Positions 44,886 through 57,156 are shown, counted from the first letter of the stretch. The stretch: DNA of 64,000 bases from Warburgia ugandensis (GCA_035236585.1 CP141139.1:22522990-22586989); one strand, 5' to 3'. Numbers and translations are program-made. The notes: a model not told the origin generated them from the sequence alone.

Positions 44886-46112
44886 TTGCTTCTTATCTTC
44901 TTGAAATCATCAAGTCGTTTTCTTACAATCTCAATCTCCTTTTTAATTCTTTTCGAGCTGATATTTGTAGACGAAATTAATTCTCATGATTCTATCAATA
45001 GTAGGTACATTTGTTGGCCTATTAAAGTGGTTTGTTACAACTATCCACCATTACTGTGCATGAAGAGGAAGTTCATGATGTTAACTATGTTGATGTTAGG
45101 TCCTAAGAAAATAGGAAACTACATTAATGTGTGCTTGGCTCCCTTGATCAACAACCTTAAGACATTATGGGATGTAGAGGGTGAAGCTTATGATACATAT
45201 AAGAAAGAGTCATTCACTTGAAGGTTATACTGTTGTGAACAATAAGCAATTTTCATATGTACAATATTTTGTCTAAATGCATTGTGAAGGAATGCAGTAC
45301 TTGTCCTATTTGTAGTGACCAAACATGTGCCATACAACTTAAACATAGTAGGAAAATGGCATTCCTTGGACAAAGAAGATGGTTACATAGAGACCATCAA
45401 TACCATTTTAAGAATGGAAAATTTAAAGGTATGTAGAGACAAGTACACCTCTAAAGAAGTTAATAGAATGACAAGTATTCGAACTAGTTGAAAACCTTAA
45501 TATCGTGTGGGGGAAGAAGAAAGTAACTAAACATACTAGTGACAACAACTCTAAAATTTATTGGAAGAAGAAGTCAAATTGAACATGTGTATTGGAAATC
45601 CCTACATTTGCACAATATGTTTGATGTCTTACGCACTAAGAAGAATGTTGGTAAAAGCTTGACTAGTACCTTGCTTCACATGTCAGGAAAAACAATCAAT
45701 GGACTTGTAGCTTAAATGGATCTTATGAAGATGGATTTGAAGAGAAGTTTGCATCCCCATGATAGGGGTAGTTGAGGTACATACTTGCCTAAAGCAAATT
45801 ATATGTTTGATAGAGAGGAGGGAAGAACTGTGTGTAAAACCCTGTTAGAGCTCAAAGTCCCAAATGACTACTCTTCCAACTTTTGAAACAATGTCTTCAT
45901 GAAAAGAGTTGAAACAATTAGGGATGAAGTTGCACAATTTTGATGCCCCAATGCAACAACTCTTGCCAATAACAATACATTCAATGTTGTTGATAAATTT
46001 AGAAGGATCTATTATAAAAAAATTTCTACTTCTTCAATGCTTCATGCTAGAAGGTTGTGGATGTTTCAAAATTACAATAAATCTAAGACCATCTAGTGAT
46101 AACTTTATGTGA
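44886..46112 (+). pseudogene. CACTA TNP2-type transposase, broken
   Basis: TNP2-family transposase binds and moves CACTA elements. Recognisable blocks in order: NYPPLLCMKRKFMML, LGPKKIGNYINVCLAPLI and WDVEGEAYDTYK (frame 44886-45221); CPICSDQTCAIQLKHSRKM (45302 onward), the Cys-rich block of the family; an RRWLH block; WKKKS (~45563); a TKKNVGKSLTSTLLHMSGKT block (~45640), which corresponds to the HxEKNVxxxxxGTLLxIxGKT block; and GMKLHNFDAPMQQLLPI in the frame 45909-46112. Blocks lie in different frames with several stops, so the gene is dead. The 5' part is missing, probably removed or displaced by the LTR insertions at 42955-44880. Confidence 0.88.
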
Positions 46113-46136
46113 GCTTGAGATAATATTCTCATCATC

Positions 46137-47748
46137 CCTCTTTTATATAAAGTTAACACTTATTCTTTATTTGTACTGAAGTGAACATTCTTTTTACACT
46201 TTTTTTCTTTTCTATTTTCTATTTTAGAACTTTTCCTTTCCATTTTTGGAACTTTTGGAACTTTTTTTGAACAAATTTTCTTTTCTTAGTAGTCACTTCT
46301 CTACCTTTATTGCAATTTAAAGATATATCTTCAATCATTACTAACTTATCTTTCACGAAAAAATTGTAATGGATAGTTTACATTGAGTTAATATTGTTAA
46401 AGGATAATTTGGGCTCATGAAAATAATTAGCTTATAAAAAATTAAAAAAACTCATAGGGCTAACTAGTGGTAAAAATATCATTGGATAGGTTTTGTGTCT
46501 CTAGGTTAAAAACAAAGATGGCTTAAATTATTTCCTAGGTTTCATATAACCTATAAGATTCAATAAACTTCTAAAAAATTAAGGGTAATTTTCAAATAAT
46601 GAATCTTAGTAAATTGACCGAATCAAAGAAAATTTAGGATCAACTAAGAATAATGTATATTGAAAAAAAAATTGGAATTATACATAACACTCAAAGGAAT
46701 AAAGCTTAAAAACTCGCTTAGGTTATAAGTCTCTATTGATTTTCGTTAGGGTCTCTAAAGTCATAACTACTCAATAATCTATACCGTATACATGTGAATG
46801 TGTGTATAATTGTTATAAGATTAGCTTTCATGAAATACTTTAGAAAATAAGTAAAACAATCAACTAATCATATACAATTCTATAATAATCTAATGTGAAA
46901 ATAAAAGAATAGACTTCAAAAAATCCAATTCTCTTCATTATATAGGAACTCACTTAAAAACTCAAAAAAAATATTTCAAAAAAGCTTATTTTTTCAAAAA
47001 TTTTCATTTTTTATATTTTTCAAAAAATTGAAAAATAAAGGAACTGACCATAGAAAGACTAGAATTCATTAGAATTCTATGCCTCCAACCTAAGTTAAAC
47101 ATTGTCCACAATTTTTAAAAAAGTAGGCTGATGATAATGCACTGAGAAATAAAGAAATAGGAGATGTAGAAAAGGCAAGTTTTGAAAAATAATGGTACAA
47201 AAATATTACAAATGGACAAATGGCAAAGGAAAAAAGAAAAAGAAAAAGTGTTCTATGCTTCCCTAGGTCCCATATAAATTAGCAAACTTGTCTTTGAAAA
47301 GGAAGGATTAGTAAATTTATCTTGCACTTTTGAATTTGTCATTTTAACACTAGTCAGGGTATTAAATATATCTCCAAGTTGCTTGTCATAATTAAAGACT
47401 ATCTTAAGAGCTGGACACAGCCTTTGTGGAAATGGAGCAAGAATATGATATGGAATATTGGGTGGGTTGTTTTCCTTATCAACAAATTTATCTTATGTCT
47501 TAAGAGGCTTTACTACTATTTCAACCTTTTAGAACCATATTTTCCAATTATTTTACCATTATAAAAAATGGAAACTACCTCAACTTGTTCCATGTTTGTA
47601 GTTGAAGAACTAATCACACCAAACACATGCACATCATTAGGGTTATCATGTGGTTGGACAAAAAATGACCCTTTGTTCAAGGTCTCCATGAGTTGAATCA
47701 TCATGTCCTTCATTTCATATTCATGGATTGTTCAAATTGAGCATTTTT
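46137..47748 (-). mobile_element. Family 1 element C, 3' interior joined directly to gag tail (pol deleted)
   Basis: 46137-47205 is collinear with A 22900-23800: a GTAATGGATAG block at 46370, and the AGAATTCTATGCCTCCAACC..AACATTGTCC block at 47070. Then within ~200 bases it becomes homologous to A 27540-27850, the gag tail (for example TTTTACCATTATAAAAAATGG against TTTTACCACTCCTAAGAATGG, and the Met-rich ATGAGTTGAATCATCATG end). The A segment ~23800-27540, coding protease to integrase, is absent. The element continues at 53385 after the solo LTR. Confidence 0.7.
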
Positions 47749-48581
47749 TGTAATGCCCGAGCAATTTACGCTATTTTTAACAAAAATAGGAAATGAACTA
47801 TGTTGAATGTTTTACCTTATTTAAAATAGTAAACAAAGGAATTTGTAAGGAAACTTAGTACCATTAGATTCTACTTGAAAAATGGAGTCCAATGCCTCAA
47901 AGAAAGCCAAAAATGGAGTTCGTATGAAGAAGTTATGACCATTTAAAGATTAGGGACAGTTCTATAATTTAAATAGAAAACAAAAAAGAACGAAAAACAC
48001 AGGGGGCCGTTTTGATAACGGCACCCCCTGTCGTCTTCCTCCTCAAATTTCCCCAGAAGCCCTCATCTCCCAATTTTTCTAGAGAAATCTGCCACTGCCA
48101 AGGGCGGCACCGCCATAGCAAGGCTATAAAAAGCCCCATCTCCCCCCTCTCCAAAACATGATTTTTTGGGCTATTTTGAGATTGGGGTTTCCGACAAAAA
48201 TCAGAAACCCGTCTCTAGCATTCCCCTGCACATTTCGACCAGGCCCGAGTTAGGCCGGCCATTCCCATCTCCCCACCTCCCCTCTTGTTCCTCTGGCCTC
48301 ATTGGAAGTGGGGTTTTTCCCCCTTCTTCATGGGTTCCGGCGAGCATAAGGTTTTTCACATGGGAAGAGGGAGCCGCACCACCTGAAGGAGGGCGTCCCC
48401 AGCTACCCAAGTAAGCCCCTCTTTCCCTGTCTCTCCGTTTTGCTTCCCCCAAGCCAGATCCATGCTGAATCTGGTCCTTTCCCAGCCGATTTTTCCAGCT
48501 GGAGAAGATGAAGACCGGTTCTAGTCGGCCTTGAATGAACCAGGCATCCCAGGGATGCCATACTCCACATGCGCCTGGGAC

Positions 48582-48892
48582 AAGGTCCCTGGGACGGGTT
48601 CCACGGTACGACAGTGCGTACACTGTCCCTGGTGCGACCTTTGGGAGCGCGCGCGACGTGGGGCACGGGTCCTAGCTTGACCGAGATGCACGGGGTGCCC
48701 TGAGAGCTGAGACACGCCATGCTACACCAAAGGTGTGTCCGTGCGATGCCATCCAAGATGCGTGTCATAGCACGTCACTTGGGCATGCATGTGCGTGTGC
48801 AAACGCGGTCCCTGGCACGGCCTTTGGGCGTGCACGCATGTGAGGCGGTCGCGGTTCAACCAGGATGCACAGGCGTCCTGGGAACTGGGACA
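48582..48892. repeat. GC-rich imperfect repeat (~183-bp spacing)
   Basis: GTCCCTGG(T/C)(G/A)CG(A/G)CCTTTGGG at 48625 and 48808 is followed in both by a GATGCAC..G..CCTG..ACTGGGACAC-like string. A shorter related start lies at 48585. The region is CpG-dense, in contrast with the AT-rich surroundings. Confidence 0.7.
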
Positions 48893-49773
48893 CAAGGACC
48901 TAATGAGACTAGAAATTTAGGATCATAGGGCATTTTATAGAGTTAACCATTGAATAGTAGATCCACATCATAGGATCTAGTCTGACAATAAATTAGGCAA
49001 AGAACCATGGACCCTAAAAGGAAAATCTAGCGATCTAATTTCTAAAAATAGATCGAAATTGATAAGGATTCCTTGTATCCATTCGTACCCAGGAGTTTAT
49101 AAATGAGACCCAAGGACGGGTTGAGTGATGAAGGATGCAACTCCAGGAGACTTCGAGGTAGGTGCTCTATCGCTACTAGACTTTTTAAAAAGAACCTATG
49201 ATTGTTTTGAGAACGCATGTTTTAAGTTTAAGTTATATGACTTGTTTAGCATGACTTAATCTTATAAATGAATTCAGCATGACTTAATCTTATAAACTGT
49301 AACACCCCGGATTTTTAAGACATTTTTTTAAAAATAATAATGGTATTTTAAATAAGAGCATTTGGGATCCCATGAGAAAAGATTTATTTAACATTTTACT
49401 AAACCTATCTTAAAACTCCGGGTGTTAATTTTCCTTTCTCAAAATGGCGGACATGTAATTTAAACATAAATAAATAATCTGCGTATAAATCAACGTCAAA
49501 TAAATAGGCGCCTTTATTTTAAATCAAATAAACGTCCAAAAGACAATAATAATATGGCCCAGGGTCTATCCATCATAACATCCCATATAAATGTCCAACA
49601 TATGTCCAAAGATCTAAATCACATCCAATTATAAAATATGCAGTCCATAATAAAATCCAAATGATAATCCTGTTTAATGACTCACATCACTGTCTAACAC
49701 TATAGAAAAATGGTCTTCAGCAGCTCTCACGGCTTCTCAACAGCCTTGCCTTTCCTGTTATCGCGCTCGAGAT

Positions 49774-49805
49774 CTAAGGCATTGCAAAACAAAGCAATGC
49801 CTCAG
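49774..49805 (-). promoter_or_regulatory. Conserved LTR stem-loop (nested LTR copy)
   Basis: On the sense (minus) strand CTGAGGCATTGC, loop TTTGTTTT, GCAATGCCTTAG: 12 paired positions with one G-U. It is preceded by ACCTACACAAGCGATAGCTTG. It lies 476 bases from the LTR 3' end. Confidence 0.6.
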
Positions 49806-51090
49806 CAAGCTATCGCTTGTGTAGGTACATAGACAATTAATGTAATAAATGAAAGAAATAATGAACAATACTGATGAAAAATCTAACATTTATGAAAATA
49901 GTGATATCATAATGCCATGTTCAATAAATGCCAATTTATTCCATATGCTAAAACATAAAATTCAAGGAGTTAAAACATGACATGAATCAATAAAATGGAG
50001 CATACAACCAGAATAAGGGCACCCTAAGGTAATGGGTCCCACCACATCGCACTAACATCCCTGATCAGGAGTACACGTAGTCAACCTCTGAGTGTCGTCA
50101 CACCCAGGCATATCATCCATAACCATGCTCATCATACATACACACATAATAAGAATATGGGCCATCATGCTGCAGTGGCAACCCTCCATGGGTATCAACC
50201 ACCGCCGCTCCCCGTCGACACCATAACGGGAGACTTAGTGTCTGTCCCCATGGAAAGGCTCAGACTGGTAGTGTGGACTATCCATGTTACCAAACCCCTA
50301 CCGAATGCCATCTATGGGCAGGTGTTTATCATATCACAAACTCATCACATCATAATCTCGGAAGGTGGGTGGCCGGCCCTATCCCTCCTAGCATGACGCC
50401 CACTGGGCGAGAACACCCGTCATCAAATATAAAACACGGAAATCATATGTATATGCTAAAACTCAAGAGCACTTATAGCTTGTAATCCCCAAGACATGCC
50501 CCTCATCCTAGGGTTAGCCTATCAAAGGACCAGCTAATAAGCCTCTATTCTCATTTCCATGTAAATCCATGCATTTTCTATATATATAATAAGAAATAAG
50601 TCTCTAATTAAGCATAACAAATTAACATCATGCTTGTAAAAAAAATTTAAATAAGTTTATTCAGTAAAAGATTTCAATTTGGAATAACCATCCTGTACTC
50701 AATGTCGCATGAAATACACGGTAAATAAGAATTGCAATTTAAAACACGATCACACATGATGTTATGTTTAAACATGGTTAAAAATCAAGGCAAAACATTA
50801 GTTGTCGTCACCTACCTCAGTGTGAGACCACTAGCTTGCTAATAACTCCCTTTAACTGGTATATTCAAGTGCACCTGTATATGTCACATCACTATTTTAA
50901 AATTTTTCTAAATAAAAAGTGGTCATTTATAAGTTTTTAAGTTAAAACTAGGTCCGTGTCGTCAATACGGTCACAACGCATCTTTCGGATCGTGATTTGG
51001 ACTCCTCTAGCTCCCAAAAATCAATTTTAAGTGAAAATACTTCATAAATTAATATTTATTAATTTATAGGGTGTTTGGCGGGTGCACTGG

Positions 51091-51232
51091 TTTACACCAG
51101 CGGCCCTGCTTTACACCGGGTTACACCGGTGCCCAGTGTACACTGGGTTACACCGGCGGCCCCGGTTTACACCAGGTTACACCGGCACCCAGTGTACACT
51201 GGGTTACACGGGCAGCCTAGTTTACACCGGTG
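51091..51232. repeat. 56-bp minisatellite carrying 16-bp perfect palindromes
   Basis: Full units at 51110 (56 bp) and 51166 (55 bp), with partial units before (51091) and after (51221). Each starts TTTACACC and contains GGTTACACCGG and the perfect palindrome CCCAGTGTACACTGGG (51132-51147 and 51188-51203). It is GC-rich within an AT-rich LTR. Confidence 0.93.
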
Positions 51233-52980
51233 ATGCGGAAAACGACGCCTGAGAAGACGACCGGCTTTCGGTCATCTCCAGTAACCCTACAGGTGTCCAA
51301 ATCACTTGGTTTTTGAACCATTTTGTTCCAAATTTTGTCTAGTTTCCATTTCTATCATCCTTTTGCATTGATTTCTCCAAAAACCATGTTTTTTAAACTA
51401 TTTTCCCCAAGTTCCTAAAAACATCCCTAGGTACTGGTTTCTGGGTTTTATGGAGAAAGCCACCGTTGGATCACTCCCAAATTTAAAGGGTTTTCTCTTG
51501 GGTCTCTTGTACACTAGTTGGACGGTGCGATTTTCAAACGAACGAGGTTTGGTCCATGAAATCACGCTCCAACAGTAGCGTGCACAAAGTTCCCAAAAAA
51601 TCTGATTTTTTTCCTAATTTTTTTTATGCTTTTCTAATTAGTTTTCTAATTAATAAATACATAAAAACATGGATTTGAGGCTTACCTTGTGCCTGGATGG
51701 TGTTGCTTGTGTTTTCGGGGCTCCACTTGCCGGAAAAACGTGAATTTTTGCAGGCTAGGTTCTGAGTAAAGCTCAGTGAAAACGCTCAAAGTGAAGCGTT
51801 TTGGCAACCTGGGGAGGGTAGATATAGGCCTAGAGTCCTAGGGGAAGAGAACATCTACCATTCACGCCTCTTTCCATGGCTTCTCCGGCGATTTTGCCGG
51901 ATCCGGGTACAGACGTGTGGAAGACGGGGGTGCCATTATCAATTTGGGCCCTTGTGTAATACGTTTCTGTCAAATGACAAAATTGCCCTTACAACTTCGA
52001 CGGCTCATAACTCCCTCGTTTGAGCTCCGTTTTTCGCGTTCTTGGTGGTGTTGGATTCATATCGACAAGCACTTTCTAATTCTTATGTTTTCAGGAAAAA
52101 TTTATATCTATTAATTTTTATTTTTATTTATTTAATAATTTACTATTTTATCCTAAAAATTAAGGATATTACATAAACGAATTCAGCATGCATATGACAG
52201 ATACATTATGCATAGATATGTTTTACAAATAATTGCATTTCATGATTTGTGAGCATTGAGTTCTTGAAAATTTGCATGTCCTTGAGGGTTACCATAAGAT
52301 GCTGGGTAGGCAGTTGTGAGGGCCAGGCAATTGTGAGGGACCCAAAGGGGACAGGTTTTGAGAAAGAGGTTTTTGCAAACGATTGCATATATTGCCAAGA
52401 CATGTGCTACATGCATAGATTGCATGATAAGTGTAGCCTTGGCTGATGAGGGTGAGCTAGAGAGAGCTGACAGGCTTCTAAGCTGGCAGGCTTCTAAGCA
52501 GGGTTATGACTTTGAATGCGATACTAGCATGAGCAGATTTTATGCATTACATGCATGTTTTGCAACCGATTTCATAAATTGCATGATTTACGACGAATAA
52601 GTGTCATATGTCCCGTGGAGGCATATGACCCTGTATCCCTAGGTACCCGAGGACCACACGGCGGCGAGGTCGTGGGCATAGTTGGGCCCTATGGTTTGAC
52701 GATTTACTTACATTGCATATGGCATGACATGAGGTTGGTTGACCATACCATATATCCATGAGTTGGATTCAGTGGAGCATCTTATGCATATCATTATGTT
52801 TGTGATATATATGATACTTTTGATTTGGATTATGTGATTCTTTAAGTCGTCAGTATTCCAATTCGACAATGGTTTTTGATATCGATATTGAACATGAGTG
52901 TTCAAACATGCACATGTTTTAAAGAGCATATGATTTTAAATGTAGCATGCATTGTAAAACTGGTAGTGATAGACTCTTAC

Positions 52981-52999
52981 TGAGTATAGTATATACTCA
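52981..52999 (+). promoter_or_regulatory. Conserved LTR stem-loop (short copy)
   Basis: TGAGTATA-GTA-TATACTCA, a perfect 8-bp stem, is preceded by CTTAC and followed by CCC. It lies 385 bases from the LTR 3' end, the same region as the longer stems in the other LTRs. Confidence 0.5.
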
Positions 53000-53384
53000 C
53001 CCTATCCTTAACACTTTTCAGGATAGTTCCACTCACAAATAGTAGACGCCTTAGGAGATATTAGTGCTATGAGCAAGTGAATAAAAAAGGAGACAATTAT
53101 ACATGTAAATAAACACTCTACCCTTTGGACATGTATTTGTATTTATTTACAGTTGGGTTGTGAGCTGTGACTGGATGGACCTGGGAAAAACATTTATGAT
53201 TTCTGAAGATTTTTCAAAAACTACTTTGATTGTTGTGAAAGCAAATGACACTCGGGGTTTTCAAAATGAGTTTAAAACAAAAGATTTTCCGCTGCATTGC
53301 ATGGTTTTTATAAAATGGTTTTCAAATAAGGATGCGAATTAGATATTGCATTTAAAAATGCATGAGAAAACCTGGGTTGTTACA

Positions 53385-54560
53385 TTTTTCGTCTCCTAGT
53401 TTTAAATAAATTGATGAAAGTGATGGTCTACTTGCCTCTTAGGTGGGGGTATGTAGGGTTCAAGAATAGTTGGTCCTTATTATGGTTGATAAGGGGCCTA
53501 GTGTGAGAAGATGGGAAAGAAGGTTACTCATAAGAATGGGCATGTTCATGACACGCACCTTAGAATGCTAGAATTGTGGGACATTTTTGAAAACAATGTG
53601 TATTACTTTCACAAATATCACACAACTAGTCAACCTTCTTAGAGGAAAATTTTCCCATTTCCACAGTAGTGGTAAACTTGGATTTATCTAAATATTTAAC
53701 TCTTGCTGAATTAGCCTCTTTGGTAGCCATTCAATATACTCTTGCAACTCTTTAGATTGTTTATTGAAAAGGTTGCCATTACACATCATTTTAACAAACT
53801 AGTGCATTTGAAACTTGAGTCCATAAAAGAAGATGCACCAATGTTCATATCCATGATGTGGACAAGCTAACAACAACTCATTGAACCTTTCGCAATACTG
53901 ATGGAAAGTTTCTTTATCCTTTTAGGTAAAGTTCATGACTTTGTGATGTAGATTATTGGTTTTGTGTGTAGGGAAGAACATTTTCAACAACTTCCTATTC
54001 ATTACTTGCCATGTACATATGGAACCTACCAGTAATGATTGCTTTTTCCTTTAAAGAAAAAGCAAAATTTTTGAGTATTCATATCTAATCCAACTTTTTA
54101 TATATGTTGGGTCTGCATACTTTGTCAAATTATTTTAAATATAGGTAGAGACTCTCATTATCCAACCCATAAAATTTAGAATGTGATTTGATTACTTCTA
54201 CCATGAATTTAACTATACCAGCAATATAAGGTAAAATGACACAAGAAGGTGTGTTGATATTATTAGGCTGTAAGTGCTCTCTCAAAGTTTACTCTTTAGG
54301 ATTTTGATTATGCTAACTATCCTGATGTGCTTTATGTTGGTCTCATTCCTTGTTATATTTTCTTCTCAAATTTTCAGGTGGTGGAAAATGATTACTCTAA
54401 GGATGAATGTGATTATTAAAAGAAGGTGGAGGATCATCAACGTCAAAGAGAAGATTGTTCATCCATGAGAGAACATTATTTGCATCCATGATGAGAGGAG
54501 GTTCATCATCATTAAAGAGGTGATTGTTCCTCTATGGCTAAATATCATCTTTGTTAATGC
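53385..54560 (-). pseudogene. Element C gag remnant
   Basis: Continues the gag of element C beyond the solo LTR. 53430-53700 matches A 27980-28330, including the zinc-knuckle region (CACAAATATCACACAACT against CACAAATGCTGCAAAT). 53710-54060 matches A 28440-28800. 54230-54420 matches A 28980-29160 (TGACACAAGAAGGTGTGTTG against TGACACAAAAAGGTGTATTG). Stops occur in all frames. It is the only protein-coding domain left in C. Confidence 0.72.
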
Positions 54561-57151
54561 TGGAGTGCAGAGTACTCTTTTGATCAGTTTGTTGATTAGT
54601 CATTAACTGTTGTTTTTTCTTCTTTTATTTATTTATTTTGTTTGGGTTGTAAGCTTTACATACAACAAAAACAAATAAAACCAAAACTAAATTATGCAAC
54701 CTAGTGTCTATAATGATGCACAAACAAAGGACACTACCAAACAATCCTATGGTTAACAAGCTAAAGTGTTTTGATTTGCTTGAATTTCTTCAGGGTAGTA
54801 GCTTTTAGACTTGTTCTATTGTTTACTAATCAGATCTTTGCTAAATCAGTCGCTTCACACCATCCTCAATTAGTTGTAGGTAATCTAAGTCACAGAATGT
54901 GTTGGAAGAGCTAGTCATTTAAAAACCAAAACATGATTTAGCATAAGGCTACTAGAGTGACAATAGATCGCTTCCTTTCAATAGTGTCTTATGAGCTTGA
55001 AATCTTCTATAGTTCCCTTCTAATTGATTTTAATTAAAATTTTGAAAGGTATGAGAAAGATGATGATTAACCTAGTGGGCCAAGAGGTGGCGATAAAATC
55101 CACCCTTGATCCTATAATACTAATGATTATTTAATTCTCAATTAATATATATGGAAGCAACAAAAAAATGGAGGACTTTTTCAATTTTCCTCCTATTTTT
55201 CACCTTAGTTTCTCAATGGTTCAACACATTAATCCATTCTAATTTCTAGACTAATATGCTGAGAATATCAATTACCTATCATTAAGGTGAAGAAACTATT
55301 TATAAATTTAGGCTAAGATAAGAATACAAGGAATTGGAAAGTAAAATAAAGGGTTAGAGGTGAAATAGATCAAATAATAGAAATGAGAGTGTGATTGAAA
55401 TAGGCCAAACCTGCAACTTAATAAGGGTAGAAGTAGAAATCGCCTTGGGATAGGTTTTACATGCATGAAACCATGCTCAAGTTGTGCGGGACTAAGGGCT
55501 AGGTTAAAGGCTTAAAAACCCATGTTTTCCATAAGTTGCAAATAAAAACAAAACATCTTAAACCTAAAAGTAGGGTTTTTCTTTAATCTTTCCCTGATAT
55601 ATGAAGCTTGGAGGATGTGAGGTGATTAAGATTGGAAATTTGTAAGGCTTTAGACAAGTTTGGTCTTTAGCCAAGGATTGATGCTCTTGTTGTAGAAGAA
55701 AACCCCCAAATATCTTAGATTTTGAAGGGTTTACATGGGGAAATAGAAGTTAGGTTGAATCTGAAATTTAAAAAAAAAGGGGGAAATAGGATATTTTGAG
55801 GAAGAACAAGGATCTAGTCATGTGGCCCATAAACTGCATACAACAAGAAGGAAAGAATCATGTGAATGCGTGAGTTTCTCCTTGAAAGTGGACTAGTATG
55901 GGAGTAAAAAAACTAGGAAAAGTGGAGGACCTTTGAAGGTGGATATATCATCAATCAAGGAAGGGTTTATGAGGATTGAAGAGGCCTCGAACTGGGAGGA
56001 GGATGCCCCATAACTAGAAGAGCATGCACCTTCCAGGGGAGCTTGATTCTAGTTGCTTGCCTACACTGATTTGGTGCATGAAAAGGTTGCAAAAAAGGGA
56101 AATTCGTGGGAGGCATTAGGGTCCTTAGAGGTAGCAGTTTTAAGTTAGGATTTTGATGAATACTACTAATTAAAACCTTTCAAACCTATATGCATGTTAT
56201 GTGTAGCAAAAATTCATGTTTTTGTGCTCATTCTATGAATCTTAATTCCTAAAACCTCCATATTTATACTTACTATTTACATGAAATTCCATATGAATTT
56301 TCTTAGGTTAAAAATTAATTACTTATTATTAAAATTTCAAAGAAATCAATGTATTGCTTGAAAATAATTTATAGATCTCCTCTAAAAACTTATGAATTTT
56401 TATTTTTTTTCAAATGATTTATGCTATGAAACCAGTAGGCAAGATGATCTATGCTAAAAATATTGATTTGTAGCTTCTTTTGGTAAATCTTAGTTTTATA
56501 GGCCATTTGTAAGATATATGGATTTTAGCTTGAAACAACACATGATCTTCATTTGATTGGAACACATATTTTCTTTAATGCAATCCATTAGGGTGGTAGA
56601 TTCATGGTATCATGGTAGAAAATGCAAATTTTGGGTTTCTCAACAAATCTTAGCTTATCTCGATAAATCTCGTTTTAAATGCTATGCCTATTATACTTAG
56701 GTTTCTTTGAAAACCCATTTGATTCAATGTAATGTATATACAATGTAATCATTCTAGAATATTTCAAGTTATTGTTAGAGGTATATAACGTGCATACTTC
56801 AAATTCTCATGTTTTAAGCAATTGGTAAAAGTCAATATTCAGCTATGTTTTAATCATGCATTTTCCTTTAAAATTTTTAATGGGAATTAATTTATTGCTG
56901 ATGTGACTTTAATGGAATGGATGGAGGAAGTAAGGATGATGATTTTGGATAGGTTTGTGGATGAATTCATACTAGAGCATGTATTAACTAGATGTGAAGT
57001 TTCTGGCCCTCTAGGCTAGGAAGCTGGCTCCTAGTTCCTTGTGGTATTTGGAGTTGTAATAACCTAAGTAACAATCAAGTAAAATGGGAGTTTTATGTTT
57101 CTTTTTAATTATATATAATGTACCTTTGAATTGGTGGAAGTCTTCTTTCCC
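54561..57151 (-). other. Probable leader and 5' LTR of element C, strongly diverged
   Basis: No gene. A GTGGGCCAAGAGGTGGCGATAAAATCC string at 55075-55101 resembles one at 20466 and could be a decayed primer-site region. GC-rich GGATGCCCC..GCATGCACCTTCC at 56003-56035 resembles the family 1 LTR blocks. An LTR right border could not be placed. From 56160 the sequence is AT-rich without matches that I can see. Confidence 0.3.
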
Positions 57152-57156
57152 CAAGT

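Larger units (their letters stand above)
49298..52173 (-). mobile_element. Nested solo LTR, 2876 bp, family 2, TSD TAAAC
   Basis: On the plus strand it starts TGTAACACCCCGG and ends GGATATTACA. The flanks 49293-49297 and 52174-52178 are both TAAAC. Orientation is minus: the stem-loop and its ACCTACACAAGC flank, the CTAGGAGGGATAGGGCCGGCCACCC block (reverse of ~50355-50396) and the GGTGCCATTATCAATTTGGGCC block (51929) all read in reverse compared with the LTRs at 15701 and 47749. No gene is present. It holds a palindromic minisatellite at 51091-51232. Confidence 0.9.
47749..53384 (+). mobile_element. Solo LTR (~2.75 kb of its own), family 2, TSD TTTTT, carrying a nested LTR
   Basis: Starts TGTAATGCCCGAGC and ends AACCTGGGTTGTTACA. 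The five bases on either side (47744-47748 and 53385-53389) are TTTTT. The gag sequence of element C is continuous across it. Without the insertion at 49298-52173 and its duplicated target it is about 2755 bp. It has a GC- and CpG-rich middle (48000-48900) in which several long open frames appear (48201-48623, 48403-48768); these overlap one another on different frames and are not protein-like. A stem-loop lies at 52981-52999. Confidence 0.85.

Noticed and set aside
48201..48768. Long overlapping open frames (121-140 codons) on the minus strand
   Set aside because: They lie in the GC-rich part of a TSD-bounded solo LTR, where stops are rare by composition, and overlap one another in different frames.
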